From Kushneria aurantia DSM 21353 (GTDB lineage: Bacteria > Pseudomonadota > Gammaproteobacteria > Pseudomonadales > Halomonadaceae): DNA of 64,000 nt. The DNA lies in assembly GCF_000382245.1 (NCBI RefSeq), contig NZ_KB907874.1, positions 1 through 64,000 on the forward strand, given 5' to 3'. Under the pieces are notes generated by a model. The model ran no database searches. It worked only from the letters and a program-made list of their open reading frames with translations, and was not told the DNA's origin. Numbering within the stretch: position 1 is the first letter of the stretch; each line of letters begins with the position of its first letter. Below, piece after piece: positions 36,320 to 47,000 of the stretch. Both the position numbers and the translations under genes were made by a program.

Positions 36320-37198
36320 TCAGTAGTATTGAACGCGCCGCTCGACGTAGCGGAACTGAATCAGGGTGAGTAGTCCCACCAGCACCATCAGAATTACCGA
36401 CTGCGCCGACGAGCCCCCCAGATCGAGTCCCACGATGCCGTCCTGATAGATCTTGTAAACCAGGGTGGTCGTGGCGTTATTCGGGCCGCCGCCGGTGGTG
36501 GTATCGATGGTGCCGAAAGTCTCGAAGAAGGCGTAGATGGTATTCATCACCAGCAGAAAGAAGGTGGTGGGCGACAGCAGCGGAAAGGTGATGGTCCAGA
36601 AACGCCGCCAGGGGCCGGCGCCGTCGATCGCCGCCGACTCCAGCAGGCTGGCGGGGATACTCTGCAGACCGGCGAGAAAAAAGATGAAGTTGTAGCTCAT
36701 CTGTTGCCACACGGAGGCGATGATCACCAACAGCATGGCCTGACCACCGTTGAGCCGCTGGTTCCAGTGGATACCCAGGCTGCCCAGCGCCCTGCTGATG
36801 ATTCCCAGACTCGGGTCGAACAGAAACAGCCACAGCACCCCGGCGGCGGCCGGTGCCACGGCGTAGGGCCAGATCAGCAGTGTGCGATAGCCTTTCGCGC
36901 CGCGCAGCACACGGTCGGCGAGGGTGGCCAGCAGCAGCGCGATCGACATCGCCCCCAGCGCCACGCTGGCGCTGAACAGCAGCGTATTGACGAGTGCCTG
37001 CTGCCATAGTGCGGAGGTCAGTACGGCGACGTAGTTGGAAAGCCCCACGAAGCGCTCGCCGAGGCCGAAGGCGTCCTGCACGTAGAAGGAGCGGCGTAGC
37101 GCCTGGAAGGCGGGCCAGAAAAAGAAGATCGCCACGATGGCCAGCTGCGGTAGCAGCAACAGCCAGGGAAAAGCGCGGTGACGCTGGAACGTAGCCAT
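36320..37198 (-). CDS. ugpA: sn-Glycerol-3-phosphate ABC transporter permease UgpA
   Basis: The first permease of the importer: 292 residues with six membrane helices, the N-terminal FYVQDAFGLG region typical of UgpA, and the EAA loop LLESAAIDGAGPWRRFWTITFP near 180. It is separated from ugpB by a strong 15-pair hairpin. Confidence 0.95.
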   Translation of the reverse strand: MATFQRHRAFPWLLLLPQLAIVAIFFFWPAFQALRRSFYVQDAFGLGERFVGLSNYVAVLTSALWQQALVNTLLFSASVALGAMSIALLLATLADRVLRGAKGYRTLLIWPYAVAPAAAGVLWLFLFDPSLGIISRALGSLGIHWNQRLNGGQAMLLVIIASVWQQMSYNFIFFLAGLQSIPASLLESAAIDGAGPWRRFWTITFPLLSPTTFFLLVMNTIYAFFETFGTIDTTTGGGPNNATTTLVYKIYQDGIVGLDLGGSSAQSVILMVLVGLLTLIQFRYVERRVQYY

Positions 37199-37227
37199 TG
37201 GAGAGGGTTCCGGTATGACAAAAGCAA

Positions 37228-37261
37228 CCCCCGTGAGGCGGCGTGAGCCGCCTCACGGGGG
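37228..37261 (-). terminator. Strong hairpin between ugpB and ugpA
   Basis: A perfect 15-pair stem (CCCCCGTGAGGCGGC / GCCGCCTCACGGGGG) with a four-base loop. Read along the operon it is followed by TTGCTTTTG, an imperfect T-tract. Its place directly after the binding-protein gene suggests partial termination or 3'-end protection, so that ugpB is expressed above the permease genes, as in maltose-type operons. Confidence 0.7.
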
Positions 37262-37274
37262 ATCGAGAGCGACG

Positions 37275-38606
37275 TTAATTGACGCTCTGTTCGAAACGTT
37301 CGAGCAGCTGGTTGCCGCGTGCGGCGGCATCCTGCATGGCCTGCTCGGCGCTCTTGTCACCGTTGAGCGCGGCTTCCAGTTCGCCTTCGATCGCCTCGCG
37401 GATCTGCGGCATGTTGCCCAACCGGATACCGCGTGAATATTCACCCGTTTGGCCGCCGGTCAACTGCTCGAGAGCCACATCGGTACCCGGGTTGTCGGCG
37501 TAGAAGCCCTGTTCGCGGGTCAGCTCATAGGCCGCTTCGGTGATCGGCAGGTAGCCGGTGAACTGGTGCCAGTCGGCCTGCACCTGCGGCGAGGAGAGAT
37601 AGTGGAAAAAGGCCGCCACGCCGTCGTAGACCGCGTCGGAGTGGCCCTGCATGACCCACAGCGAGGCGCCGCCGATGATCGAGTTGGCGGGGGGATCGAT
37701 GACCTCCGGGTAGTACGGCAGTGGGGCGACGCCGAAGTCGAAGTTTGCGCTGTTATCCCGCACCGCGGCGTAGCTGGCCGAAGAGGCCATCAGCATGGCG
37801 CAGTCCTGGGTGAAAAACTGCGGCGAGGCCTGGTCCATGCGGCCGCCGTAGTTGAAAACGCCGCTCTGCTGCCAGTCGACCAGATTCTGAATGTGCTGGA
37901 TTACCGCGTCGCTCTGCTGAAACTCCAGCCGTGCCGAGGGGCCGCCAAACCCGTTGGCGTCGCTGGCGAAGGGAATGTTGTGGCGGGCGGTCAGGTTTTC
38001 CAGCTGAATCCAGCTCGGCCAGGTGGTGGTAAAGCCGCAGGCGGCGGCGCCGCTGTCGACGATCTGCTGGCCCGCTGCGGCCAGTTCCGGCCAGCTGGTA
38101 GGCGGGTTGTCGGGGTCGAGACCGGCTTCCTGAAAGATGTCGCGGTTGTAGTAGACCACCGGCGTTGAGGAGTTGAACGGCATCGACAGCATCTCGCCGT
38201 CGGGGGTGCTGTAGTAGCCGGTGACTGCCGCAATGTAGTTATTGGGGTCGAAGGGCTGGTCGCTGTCGGCCATCAGTTGATAGACCGGATAGATAGCGCC
38301 TTCGGCGTTCATCATGGTCGCCGTGCCCACCTCGTAGATCTGGCTGATCGCCGGCGGGTTGCCGGCGCGGAAGGCGGAGATGGTGGCGGTCATGTTCTCG
38401 ATGTAGGTGCCCTGGTAGACCGGTTTGACCACGAAGTCGGACTGCGAGGCGTTGAAGTTGTCGGCAATTTCGTTGACCTTTTCGCCCAGGCTGCCCTCCA
38501 TGGCGTGCCACCAGACCACTTCGGTGGCGGCCATTGCCGGCATGGTGGAGAGGGCAAGGCCGGAAACCATCGCCGTGGAGGCGAGCACTCTTGTGACGTT
38601 ATGCAT
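37275..38606 (-). CDS. ugpB: sn-Glycerol-3-phosphate-binding periplasmic protein UgpB
   Basis: The periplasmic receptor of the importer. The 443 residues begin with a signal peptide (about 1-26, ending TMPAMA). The mature N-terminus TEVVWWHAMEG is the UgpB hallmark, and the ligand-site stretches VPVYQGTY-like KPVYQGTYIENM and FNSSTPVVYYNRD are present. It is first in the operon ugpB-A-E-C-Q. Phosphate control is expected for this family; a possible Pho-box-like element upstream is discussed in the findings. Confidence 0.95.
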   Translation of the reverse strand: MHNVTRVLASTAMVSGLALSTMPAMAATEVVWWHAMEGSLGEKVNEIADNFNASQSDFVVKPVYQGTYIENMTATISAFRAGNPPAISQIYEVGTATMMNAEGAIYPVYQLMADSDQPFDPNNYIAAVTGYYSTPDGEMLSMPFNSSTPVVYYNRDIFQEAGLDPDNPPTSWPELAAAGQQIVDSGAAACGFTTTWPSWIQLENLTARHNIPFASDANGFGGPSARLEFQQSDAVIQHIQNLVDWQQSGVFNYGGRMDQASPQFFTQDCAMLMASSASYAAVRDNSANFDFGVAPLPYYPEVIDPPANSIIGGASLWVMQGHSDAVYDGVAAFFHYLSSPQVQADWHQFTGYLPITEAAYELTREQGFYADNPGTDVALEQLTGGQTGEYSRGIRLGNMPQIREAIEGELEAALNGDKSAEQAMQDAAARGNQLLERFEQSVN

Positions 38607-38775
38607 CGATCGCTCCCTGAGGTGTTGTGATCCGCAACGTCATCAACCCTGGTGTGAAAAAGTGTCAGGGATATGACCGCGCCATGCCGATACGACTTCT
38701 CGGGCAGCGTCATGGATGGCCGCTCGAGCGGCGCACGTGGCATCATGGCGGCATTCACCAGCTTCGGATGTTGCC

Positions 38776-39348
38776 TTGAAGATTTCCTACGTTAGCGGCG
38801 CCGAGCGCCGCGATGCCTGCCTTGCCATGCTGTGCGCGAGCGTCTTCGGTCGCGAGGCGGGACTTGCACCCCTTGTCGAATTTGCCGGCAGCAGCCGGCT
38901 ATTGGAGCAGGAGTCGGCACGGGTGGTGTCGCTTTGCGACGACCACGAGCGCATCGCTTCGCTGGCGCTGCTGACCCTCGAGGTGGAGGGGCGCGGCGTC
39001 GAGCTGAGGCTTTTGGCCACCCCCGAGGCACGGCGCGGCCGAGGGTACGGGCGGCGGCTGGTCAGTCGGCTGGGGGAGTCCACCGCCATGCGGGTGGCGA
39101 CCGACGATCCGCGGCTGGAAGCCTTTTTCACCACCTTTGGTTTTACCCACTGGTATCGGCGCAGCCAGGGCGGTGAGCGCCTTGGTTTCAATGCCCTGGC
39201 GGATATCGAGACGCTGGCGCAGGCGCCCGAGGTGGTCGATTTCAGCCGCGAGGCGGTGCTGCGCGCCTTCAAACGCGATGGCACGCTGTTCGAGACGTAC
39301 AAGCGGCGCTTCGCCGAGGGGCTGGAGAACTTCGAAAGTCTGGTGTAG
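38776..39348 (+). CDS. GNAT-like acetyltransferase of unknown substrate
   Basis: A 190-residue protein with a GNAT-type acetyl-CoA motif: LRLLATPEARRGRGYGRRLVSRLGES (motif A, R-G-x-G near residue 85) after the strand IASLALLTLEV, and a later TFGFTHWYRRSQGG strand/loop. The C-terminal 50 residues are outside the usual fold. The start is uncertain: TTG at 38776 (LKISYVSGAERR), with GGA upstream, or ATG at 38716 with 20 more residues. I do not recognise a specific substrate. It is divergent from ugpB, and a 14-base palindrome (GCCGCTCGAGCGGC, 38719-38732) lies in between. Confidence 0.65.
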   Translation: MKISYVSGAERRDACLAMLCASVFGREAGLAPLVEFAGSSRLLEQESARVVSLCDDHERIASLALLTLEVEGRGVELRLLATPEARRGRGYGRRLVSRLGESTAMRVATDDPRLEAFFTTFGFTHWYRRSQGGERLGFNALADIETLAQAPEVVDFSREAVLRAFKRDGTLFETYKRRFAEGLENFESLV

Positions 39349-39425
39349 CGCCTGTCTTCATCGCGCGGCGAAAAAAGGGTGGACAGCGATTTTTGCTATC
39401 GAAGGCGTGCGTTGAAGGCACGCGC

Positions 39426-39452
39426 AAAAAAGCCCGACTCATTGAGCCGGGC
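39426..39452 (-). terminator. Intrinsic terminator of the porin gene
   Basis: Read on the minus strand: GCCCGGCTC-aat-GAGTCGGGC followed by TTTTTT, 33 bases after the porin stop. One mismatch is in the stem. Confidence 0.8.
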
Positions 39453-39484
39453 CCTGTCAGCACTTTATGTGCTGGCCGAGGCGA

Positions 39485-40789
39485 TCAGAAGTTGACGCCG
39501 AAGGTAGTGATGAACTGCGTATCCCACTTGTTGGCTTCTCCCGCGCCGAAGTAGCCCAGCGCGTTCTTCTGCGAGGCGAAGTCCATCCACAGGTAGTAGG
39601 GGCCGGCGGTGAACTGCACGCCGATGTCGTTGAACATCGGATTGTCGACGTTGCCGAAGCCGCCACCGTAGGGCGAGTAGTCGCCGTTGGGAGCGATATA
39701 GCTGAAGTCGTTGTAGAAGTAGACGTTCTCTACCGGGCCCCAGCTGACCGGCATGCTGTAGCCAAGGCTCGCCGAGTACATTTCGCCCTCGGCGGGGATC
39801 AGGTAGTCAAAGGCAAAGGCACCGACCTGAATGACGTTGTCGGAGATACCGGTTTGGTCTTCAGGTGCGTTCTCGGCGTCGTACTTATAGGTGGTGGCCT
39901 GGGCCATCGCCAGCCAGTTGCCGTAGCTGCCGCTGACGCCTGCCGCCGCCGACCAGTTGCTGCCGCTGTCATTGGTATTGTTGTTATAGAGCTGACCGCC
40001 CTTGGCCGAGAAGTTGACCTCGGTGGTGTAGTCGCTGCCCTGACCGAAGGTGTAGGCCACCCGCGCGGCCAGCTGGTTGACCTCTTCGTTGCCCTGAGCA
40101 CTATCACCGTTGGCATTGGCACCGTAGTGCTCGTTGCCGCCCAGGTTGTCGGCCTTGAAAAAGGCCAGCGAGGTGTCCCAGGCGCCGGTGGTGTTCTCCC
40201 ACATCAGGCCGGCGTTCTGGTTGTCGTTGAAACCGGCCAGATAGGGCAGGTTGCCGTACCAGCCCAGGTAGCCGTAGGGCAGGTTGCCGAACGGCGTCTG
40301 CATCAGACCCGCCTTGACGGTGTTGGCGTCGTCGATGTTATAGCCCAGCCAGCCCTTTTTCAGGAAGTTGTAGCCGTCGTAGAAGCGGTACTGCATGGAG
40401 TAGGTGAACTGATCGATGTCGCCATCCACGCCCAGAATCAGCTTGTTGAAGCCGAGATCGCCGCCCTTGTCCTTGCTGGAATCGCTCCAGTCCTGGTAGT
40501 TGTAGCCGAACTCGAACAGGCCGCTGAACTGCACCTGCTGCATCTCTTCGATGGCGGCCTGGTTCTGCTGCGCCAGCGTCTGGTCGCTGCTGGACTGCGA
40601 AACGGTCTGCTGCTGTTCGCTTTCGAGCCGCTCGAGGCGCTGCTGCATCTGCTGCAGCTCGGCGCGCAGCGCTTCGATGGTCTGCTCGCTGGCCGGATCG
40701 GCGTGGGCGGCGGTGGCGCCCATGGCGGCGGAAACGCTCAGGGCAAGCGCCAGCGCCTTCCACTGTCGGGGGGTCTGAAGTTGAGACAT
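39485..40789 (-). CDS. Outer-membrane porin with N-terminal coiled coil
   Basis: A 434-residue beta-barrel protein. The signal peptide (about 1-30, ending ATAAHA) is followed by a Gln/Glu-rich coiled coil (about 35-75, with LRAELQQMQQRLERLE). A long stretch of alternating, aromatic-rich beta strands ends in the C-terminal phenylalanine (FGVNF) needed for Bam recognition. Periplasmic coiled coils of this kind occur in trimeric porins of the DcaP/OprO group, but I cannot name the substrate. The start at 40789 is chosen over an in-frame ATG 18 codons upstream because it gives a clean signal peptide. It is transcribed alone, with its own terminator. Confidence 0.8.
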   Translation of the reverse strand: MSQLQTPRQWKALALALSVSAAMGATAAHADPASEQTIEALRAELQQMQQRLERLESEQQQTVSQSSSDQTLAQQNQAAIEEMQQVQFSGLFEFGYNYQDWSDSSKDKGGDLGFNKLILGVDGDIDQFTYSMQYRFYDGYNFLKKGWLGYNIDDANTVKAGLMQTPFGNLPYGYLGWYGNLPYLAGFNDNQNAGLMWENTTGAWDTSLAFFKADNLGGNEHYGANANGDSAQGNEEVNQLAARVAYTFGQGSDYTTEVNFSAKGGQLYNNNTNDSGSNWSAAAGVSGSYGNWLAMAQATTYKYDAENAPEDQTGISDNVIQVGAFAFDYLIPAEGEMYSASLGYSMPVSWGPVENVYFYNDFSYIAPNGDYSPYGGGFGNVDNPMFNDIGVQFTAGPYYLWMDFASQKNALGYFGAGEANKWDTQFITTFGVNF

Positions 40790-40974
40790 GATGAATTTTT
40801 TCCTTGCCGGGTTTGGTGTTGTATGCCGGTGCTGTTGTGACATTATTGTCGCGGCTGTCGTATCGACAGGGTTACGTTACCATTTGATGAAGAACGTATA
40901 AAAGTGTTTTATTGAACGACGTTTTCATTAAAACGGCAGAACATTGATCACGGGCGCCTGATCGCCTGTTGCGC

Positions 40975-43900
40975 TCAGACGCCGGCGTTCGGCTGGCGGC
41001 GCCTGCGCAGGCGGTCCAGATAGAGATAGACCACCGGGGTGGTATAGAGGGTCAGAAGCTGGCTGACGATCAGACCGCCGATGATGGTGACGCCCAGCGG
41101 GGCGCGCAGGGCGGCGTTCTCGTCGCTGCCGAGCACCAGCGGCAGGGCGCCCAGAATGGCCGACAGGGTGGTCATCATGATGGGCCGAAAGCGCACCAGC
41201 GCTGCCTCGCGTACCGCCGTCAGGGCGTCCAGATTGCGGCTGCGTTCGGCGTCGAGGGCGAAGTCGACCAGCATGATGGCGTTTTTCTTCACTACCCCGA
41301 CCAGCATGATGATGCCGATCATGGCGATCAGCGAAAACGGCATGTCCAGCAGCATCAGCGCCAGCAGCGCACCGATACCGGCGGAGGGCAGGGTGGAGAG
41401 AATCGTCAGCGGATGAACGGTGCTCTCGTAGAGGATGCCCAGCACCAGATAGACCGTGATCAGCGCCGCCAGCACCAGTAGCGGCATGGTCGTCGCGCTG
41501 CTCTGGAAGCTGGCCGCGCTGCCCTCGAAATCCGCCTGCACGTCGACAGGCAGCGACAGTTCATCAAGGCGCTGCTCGATCGCGTCGGTCGCCTCCGAGA
41601 GTGCCACGCCGTCCATCAGGTTGAAGGAGAGCGTGGCGGCGGCGAACTGATCCTGGTGATTGACGCTGATCGGGCTGGTGCTGCGCGCGAAGTGGCTGAA
41701 GGCGGCAAGCGGTACAGGGGTGCCGTCGTCGTTGACGATATGCAGCATCTCCAGCGACTGCGCCGAGCGCCGCCAGCGCTCGGCCACTTCCATCACCACG
41801 AAGTATTGACTGGTGCCCTCGTAGAGACGGCTGACGCGGCTCTGGGCAAAGGCGTTGCCCAGCAACCGGTCGATCTCGCGCATGTCGAGTCCCAGCTGTG
41901 CGGCGCGGTCGCGATCCACCACCAGCCGCACCGCCTGGCCGCCGCTCAGGTTGTCACTGTCGACACCGGTAATCTGCGGCATGTCGCGCAGCGCCTCGGC
42001 AACCCGCGACGACCACTCATTCAGCAGCGCCAGGTCGTCGCTTTTGAGCGTCAGCTCGTACTGGCTGTTGCTCGACGAGCGCCCGCCGATCTGCACGTCC
42101 GACAGACCGCGCATGAACACCTGCGCGCCGGGAATATCGCTCAGCTGCGCAATCAGCCGATTGGCGGTGGCGTTGGTGCTCTGCTGGCGGTCGTCGCTGA
42201 GGGTAACGAACAGCGTCGCCGAGCTGATGCCGCCACCGCCCGGACCGTTGCCGCCCAGAAAGCCCAGCACGCTCTCCACGTCGTCGTCGGCCAGCAGACG
42301 GTCGCGTACTTCTTCCAGTTTGGCGGCCATGGCGTCGAAGGAGATACTGCGATCGGCCTGTAACGCGCCGATCAGGCGGCCGGTGTCCTGGGAGGGGATG
42401 AAGCCCTTGTCGATATGCACATAGAGCCAGCCGTTGAGCATGATGACCGCCAGCAGCGACACCAGCGTCAGGCGCCGGTGGCGCAGGGCGATATCCAGCG
42501 TGGTGGCGTAACCGCGCAGCACGACAGCGCCGAAGCGGGTCAGGCTGCGTTCGACGGGCCCCGGCCGGCGTATGCCGTTTTTCCGCCCCAGCCAGCGCGA
42601 GCAGAGCATCGGCGTCAGGCTCAGCGACACCAGCAGCGACATCAGTACCGCCGCCGACAGCGTCACGGCAAATTCGCGAAACATGCTGCCGGCGAAACCG
42701 CCCAGCAGCAGCATGGGAATGAACACCGCCACCAGCGACAGGCTCATCGACAGCACCGTGAAGCCTACCTCGCGGGCGCCGCTCAGCGCGGCCTCGCGCA
42801 CGCTCATTCCCGCTTCGATATGGCGCGAGATGTTCTCCACCACCACGATGGCGTCGTCGACCACGAAGCCGATGGCGATGATCAGCGCCATCAGCGACAG
42901 AGTGTTAAGGGAAAAGCCCAGCGCGAACATCACCATGAAGGTGCCCAGCAGTGATACCGGGATCACCGCGGCGGGGATCAGGGTGGCACGCGGGCTGCGC
43001 AGAAAGGCGAGAATGACGAGGATCACCAGCGCTACCGCCAACAGCAATGTCAGTTGGGTCTCCGCCAGCGAGGCGCGAATGCCCGGTGAGCGGTCGAGCA
43101 TCACCCGCAGCTCGGCGCTGGCCGGCAGGGCGTCGCGGATCTGCGGCAGGCGCTCGCGGATGCTCGCGATGGTGTCGATCACGTTGGCATCGACGGTGGG
43201 GCTGATGACCACCACGACCGCCGGCTGACGATTGTAAAAGCCGATGTTGTGCTGGTCCTCGACGCTTTCGTCGACTTCGGCGACATCGCCTAGATGCACC
43301 ACGTGCTCGCCGCTGCGGGCGATCACCAGCTGGCGGTAAGCTGCGGCGTCAAAAAGCTGCGAAGCGCTGTCGATGCGCCAGCGGTAGTGCTCGTTTTGGG
43401 TAAAGCCGGTGGGGGTGTTGCTGTTGGTCGCGACGATCGCCCGGCGAACCTGATCGAGACCGATGCCGGCGCTCTCAAGCCGGCGCGGGTTGAGCGATAC
43501 CCGCACCGCCGGCGAGGCGCTGCCGCCCACGCTGACCCGCGATACCCCCTGGGCGCGGGCGATCAGCGGCGCGACCTGCTCGTCGGCAAGGCGATAGAGA
43601 CTGCCCTTGTCGAGCTCGGCGCTGGTCAGCGTCAATATCATGATCGGCGCCTCGGCAGGGTTGAGCCGGCGCAGCGTGGGCGAGTCGGTCATGGCGCTGG
43701 GTAGCAGCGCCTCGGCGCGATTGATCGCCGCCTGTACCTGGCGTGCCGCTTCGTTGATGTCCTTGCCGGGGTCGAACTGAACGGTGATACGGGTCGAGCC
43801 CTCGCTGCTGGAGGAGGTGAGCTGGCTGATACCGGCGATCTGCCCCAGTGAGCGCTCCAGCGGCGTGGCGACCGTCGAGGCCATGGTTTCCGGGTTGGCG

Positions 43901-44058
43901 CCGGGCAGGCTGGCGGTGACCATCAGCGTCGGGAAGGAGACCGCCGGTAGCGGTGCCACCGGCAGCCGCGCCCAGGCCAGCACGCCCCCCAGCAGCACCG
44001 CCAGAGTCAGCAGCGAGGTGGCGATCGGTCGATGGATAAAGGGCGCGGCGATATTCAT
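40975..44058 (-). CDS. mdtC: RND multidrug efflux pump subunit MdtC
   Basis: An inner-membrane proton-driven RND transporter of 1027 residues, with twelve membrane helices and two large periplasmic loops. The proton-relay aspartates are in IGFVVDDAIVVVENI (near 405). The N-terminus FIHRPIATSLLTLAVLLGG, with PLAPLP-like PVAPLPAVSFPT, is typical of MdtC. It starts inside the last codons of mdtB (ATGA) and probably forms a heterotrimer with MdtB. Confidence 0.93.
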   Translation of the reverse strand: MNIAAPFIHRPIATSLLTLAVLLGGVLAWARLPVAPLPAVSFPTLMVTASLPGANPETMASTVATPLERSLGQIAGISQLTSSSSEGSTRITVQFDPGKDINEAARQVQAAINRAEALLPSAMTDSPTLRRLNPAEAPIMILTLTSAELDKGSLYRLADEQVAPLIARAQGVSRVSVGGSASPAVRVSLNPRRLESAGIGLDQVRRAIVATNSNTPTGFTQNEHYRWRIDSASQLFDAAAYRQLVIARSGEHVVHLGDVAEVDESVEDQHNIGFYNRQPAVVVVISPTVDANVIDTIASIRERLPQIRDALPASAELRVMLDRSPGIRASLAETQLTLLLAVALVILVILAFLRSPRATLIPAAVIPVSLLGTFMVMFALGFSLNTLSLMALIIAIGFVVDDAIVVVENISRHIEAGMSVREAALSGAREVGFTVLSMSLSLVAVFIPMLLLGGFAGSMFREFAVTLSAAVLMSLLVSLSLTPMLCSRWLGRKNGIRRPGPVERSLTRFGAVVLRGYATTLDIALRHRRLTLVSLLAVIMLNGWLYVHIDKGFIPSQDTGRLIGALQADRSISFDAMAAKLEEVRDRLLADDDVESVLGFLGGNGPGGGGISSATLFVTLSDDRQQSTNATANRLIAQLSDIPGAQVFMRGLSDVQIGGRSSSNSQYELTLKSDDLALLNEWSSRVAEALRDMPQITGVDSDNLSGGQAVRLVVDRDRAAQLGLDMREIDRLLGNAFAQSRVSRLYEGTSQYFVVMEVAERWRRSAQSLEMLHIVNDDGTPVPLAAFSHFARSTSPISVNHQDQFAAATLSFNLMDGVALSEATDAIEQRLDELSLPVDVQADFEGSAASFQSSATTMPLLVLAALITVYLVLGILYESTVHPLTILSTLPSAGIGALLALMLLDMPFSLIAMIGIIMLVGVVKKNAIMLVDFALDAERSRNLDALTAVREAALVRFRPIMMTTLSAILGALPLVLGSDENAALRAPLGVTIIGGLIVSQLLTLYTTPVVYLYLDRLRRRRQPNAGV

Positions 44059-47000
44059 GGCGCGCGCTCGGTGGCCGCGCCGTGCTCACGATGGCTATCC
44101 CGGCGGGTGGCCAGCCGTTCGAAGAAGAGATAGATGACCGGCGTGGTGAAAAGCGTCAGCAGCTGGCTGACCAGCAGTCCACCGACCATCACCAGCCCCA
44201 GCGGCTGGCGCAGCTCGGCGCCGTAACCGTTGGCGAACATCAGTGGCAGGGCGCCGAAAAGTGCCGCCAGGGTGGTCATCATGATGGGGCGAAAGCGCAA
44301 CAGCGCCGCGCGGCGAATCGCGTCGAAGGGCGCAAGCCCCTGCTGGCGCTGCCCGGCCAGGGCAAAGTCGATCATCATGATGGCGTTTTTCTTGACGATA
44401 CCGATCAGCAGAATAATGCCGATCACGGCCACCATGCCCAGGCTCTGGCCGCTCAGCAGTAGTGCCAGCAGTGCGCCGATGGCGGCCGAGGGCAGGGTGG
44501 AGAGAATCGTCAGCGGATGAATGACGCTCTCGTAGAGTATGCCCAGTACGATGTACATCACCACCACCGAGGCGAGAATCAGCCACAGGGTGCTGGCGCT
44601 CGAAGCGGCGAAGTACTGTGCCGCGCCCTGCCGGTCAAGCTCGGTCGCGGCGTCGAGATTGGTGTCGTGGCGGGCCTGCTCGAGGGCAGCGAAAGCCTGC
44701 TCGAGCGAATGGCCGTCGGCCACGGCCAGCGAGATGCCTGCTGCTGGCAGGCGATCGCGGCGTGACAGCGATAGCGCGGCGCGGCGCTCCGCGACGCTGA
44801 CCAGCGCATCGAGCGGCACCATCTCGCCGCTGTCGCTTTGCAGATAGAGTTGCGACAGCGCCGACGGGCCGCTCTGGTCCGCTGTGGCCAGGTTCATCAC
44901 CACCCGGTACTGGTTGGACTGGGTGAAAATGGTCGAGATCTGGCGCTGGCCGAAGGCGTTGTAGAGGGCGGTGTCGATGTCGCTGACGCTGATACCCAGC
45001 CGTCCGGCACGCTGCCGATCGATGGTCAGCGCCAGTGCCAGGCCGTCGCGGCTCAGGTCGCTGGCGGCGTCGGCGATCGCGGGCGCTTCGCGCAGCCGTG
45101 TCAGCAGCGCTTCGACATCGTCGTCAAGCGTCTCGCGGTCGGGGTTGGTGAGCGTCACGAGCCAGGGGTAGCGGCTCACCTCGTCATCCAGCGTCAGCTC
45201 CTGTACCGGCTGCAGATAGAGTTTTATGCCCGGCACCTCGGCGGCGCGCGCCTCGAGGCGTTCGATCACGCTGTCGATAGGGCCGCGCTCACTACGGGGC
45301 CTGAGCTGGATATCGAAGCGGCCCGTGTTGAGGGTGGGGTTGTCCTCCCCTACGCCGGCGCTGGCGGCGAGACTCTCCACCGCCGGGTCGGCCCGTAGTG
45401 CCTCGGCCAGCGCCTGCTGATGGCGCGCCATGGCCTGATACGAAACGGACTGATCGGCCTCGCTGATGCCGCGAATGGCGCCGCTGTCCTGCTGCGGGAA
45501 TAGCCCCTGCGGCACCAGCAGATAGAGCACCACGGTAATGCCAAAGGTGGCCACCGCCGCCGTCAGCGTCAGCCGTTGATGGCGCAGCACGACGTCGAGA
45601 GCGCGCTCATAGCCCCTTGCCAGGTGCGTGAAAAGTCTGCCGCGGTGGCGATCGGTTGCCGCGTCATGCGCTGTGTCGCGATCTTTCAGCATTTTCGCGC
45701 ACAGCATGGGCGTCAGCGTCAGCGACACGAACGCCGAGATGGCGATGGCGATGGCCAGGGTGATGGCGAATTCGCGAAACAGCCGGCCGATCACATCCTG
45801 CATGAACAGCAGCGGAATCAGCACCGCGATCAGCGATACGGTCAGCGACAGGATGGTGAAAAAGATCTCCCGTGCGCCGCTCAGTGCCGCCTGCAAGCGC
45901 GATTCGCCGGCCTCCCGATGGCGCATGATGTTCTCCAGCACCACGATGGCATCGTCGATCACGAAGCCGGTGGCGATGGTCAGTGCCATCAGCGTCAGGT
46001 TGTTGAGGCTGAAGCCGGCCAGATACATCACGCCGAAGGTGCCTATCAGCGACATGGGGATCGCCAGAGCGGGAATGAGCGTAGCGGGCAGGTTACGCAG
46101 GAACAGGAAGGTGACCATCACCACCAGCGCCATCGCCAGTATCAGCTCGAAGCGGGTGTGGTCGAGCGCCGCGCGAATGGTGCGGGTACGATCGCCCAGC
46201 ACCTCGATGTCGATATTTTCCGGCAGGCTGTCACGCAGCGCCGGTAGCCGTGCGCGGATGGCGTCGACCACCCGGGTGACGTTGGCGCCGGGCTGGCGCT
46301 GTACATTGACAATCAGCGCCGGCTCGCCGTTGGCCCAGGCGCCGCGCCAGGCGTTCTCCGCCCCTTCGCTGACGTGCGCCACATCGTCCAGCCGCAGCGG
46401 TGTGCCGTTGCTGTAGGCGACGATCAGGTCGCGGTACTGATCCGCCGAGGTGAGCTGGTCGTTGGCGTCGATGGAGAGTGCCCGGTAGGGCCCCGACAGG
46501 CTTCCCCTGGGCATATTGACGTTGGCGGCGTCGATGACGCCGCGCAGCGCTTCGAGGTCGAGGCCGTGGGCGGCCAGTCGGCGCGCGTCGGGTTCGATGC
46601 GCACCGCCGGCTGGTGGCCGCCGGAGATCGATACCAGGCCCACCCCGCTGACCTGTGAAAGGCTCTGGGCGAGGCGGGTATCGACCAGGTCGTAGACGCG
46701 CGTCAGAGGCAGCGAAGCGGAGCGGATGCCCAGCGTCAGCACCGGCGCATCGGCAGGGTTGACGCGATCATAGCGTGGCGGCATGGGGAGTTCGGCGGGC
46801 AGCAGGCTGGCCGCCTGGTCAAGCGCCGCCTGCACCTCCTGCTCGGCTACGCCTGCATCGCTGTCGAGACCGAAGCGCAGGGTGATCAGGGAAGCGCCAC
46901 CGCTGCTGGTCGAGCGCATCTCCTCGAGTCCGGCTATCTCGCCCAACTGCTCCTCCAGCGGCGCGGTGACGTGGGAGAGCATCACCTCCGGGCCGGCGCC

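Noticed and set aside
36477-37256. A 259-codon minus-strand frame over ugpA
   Set aside because: It is a shifted frame of the clear permease gene ugpA.
39467-40840. A 457-codon frame antisense to the porin
   Set aside because: The porin has a signal peptide, beta-strand pattern, C-terminal Phe and a terminator; the antisense frame has none of these.
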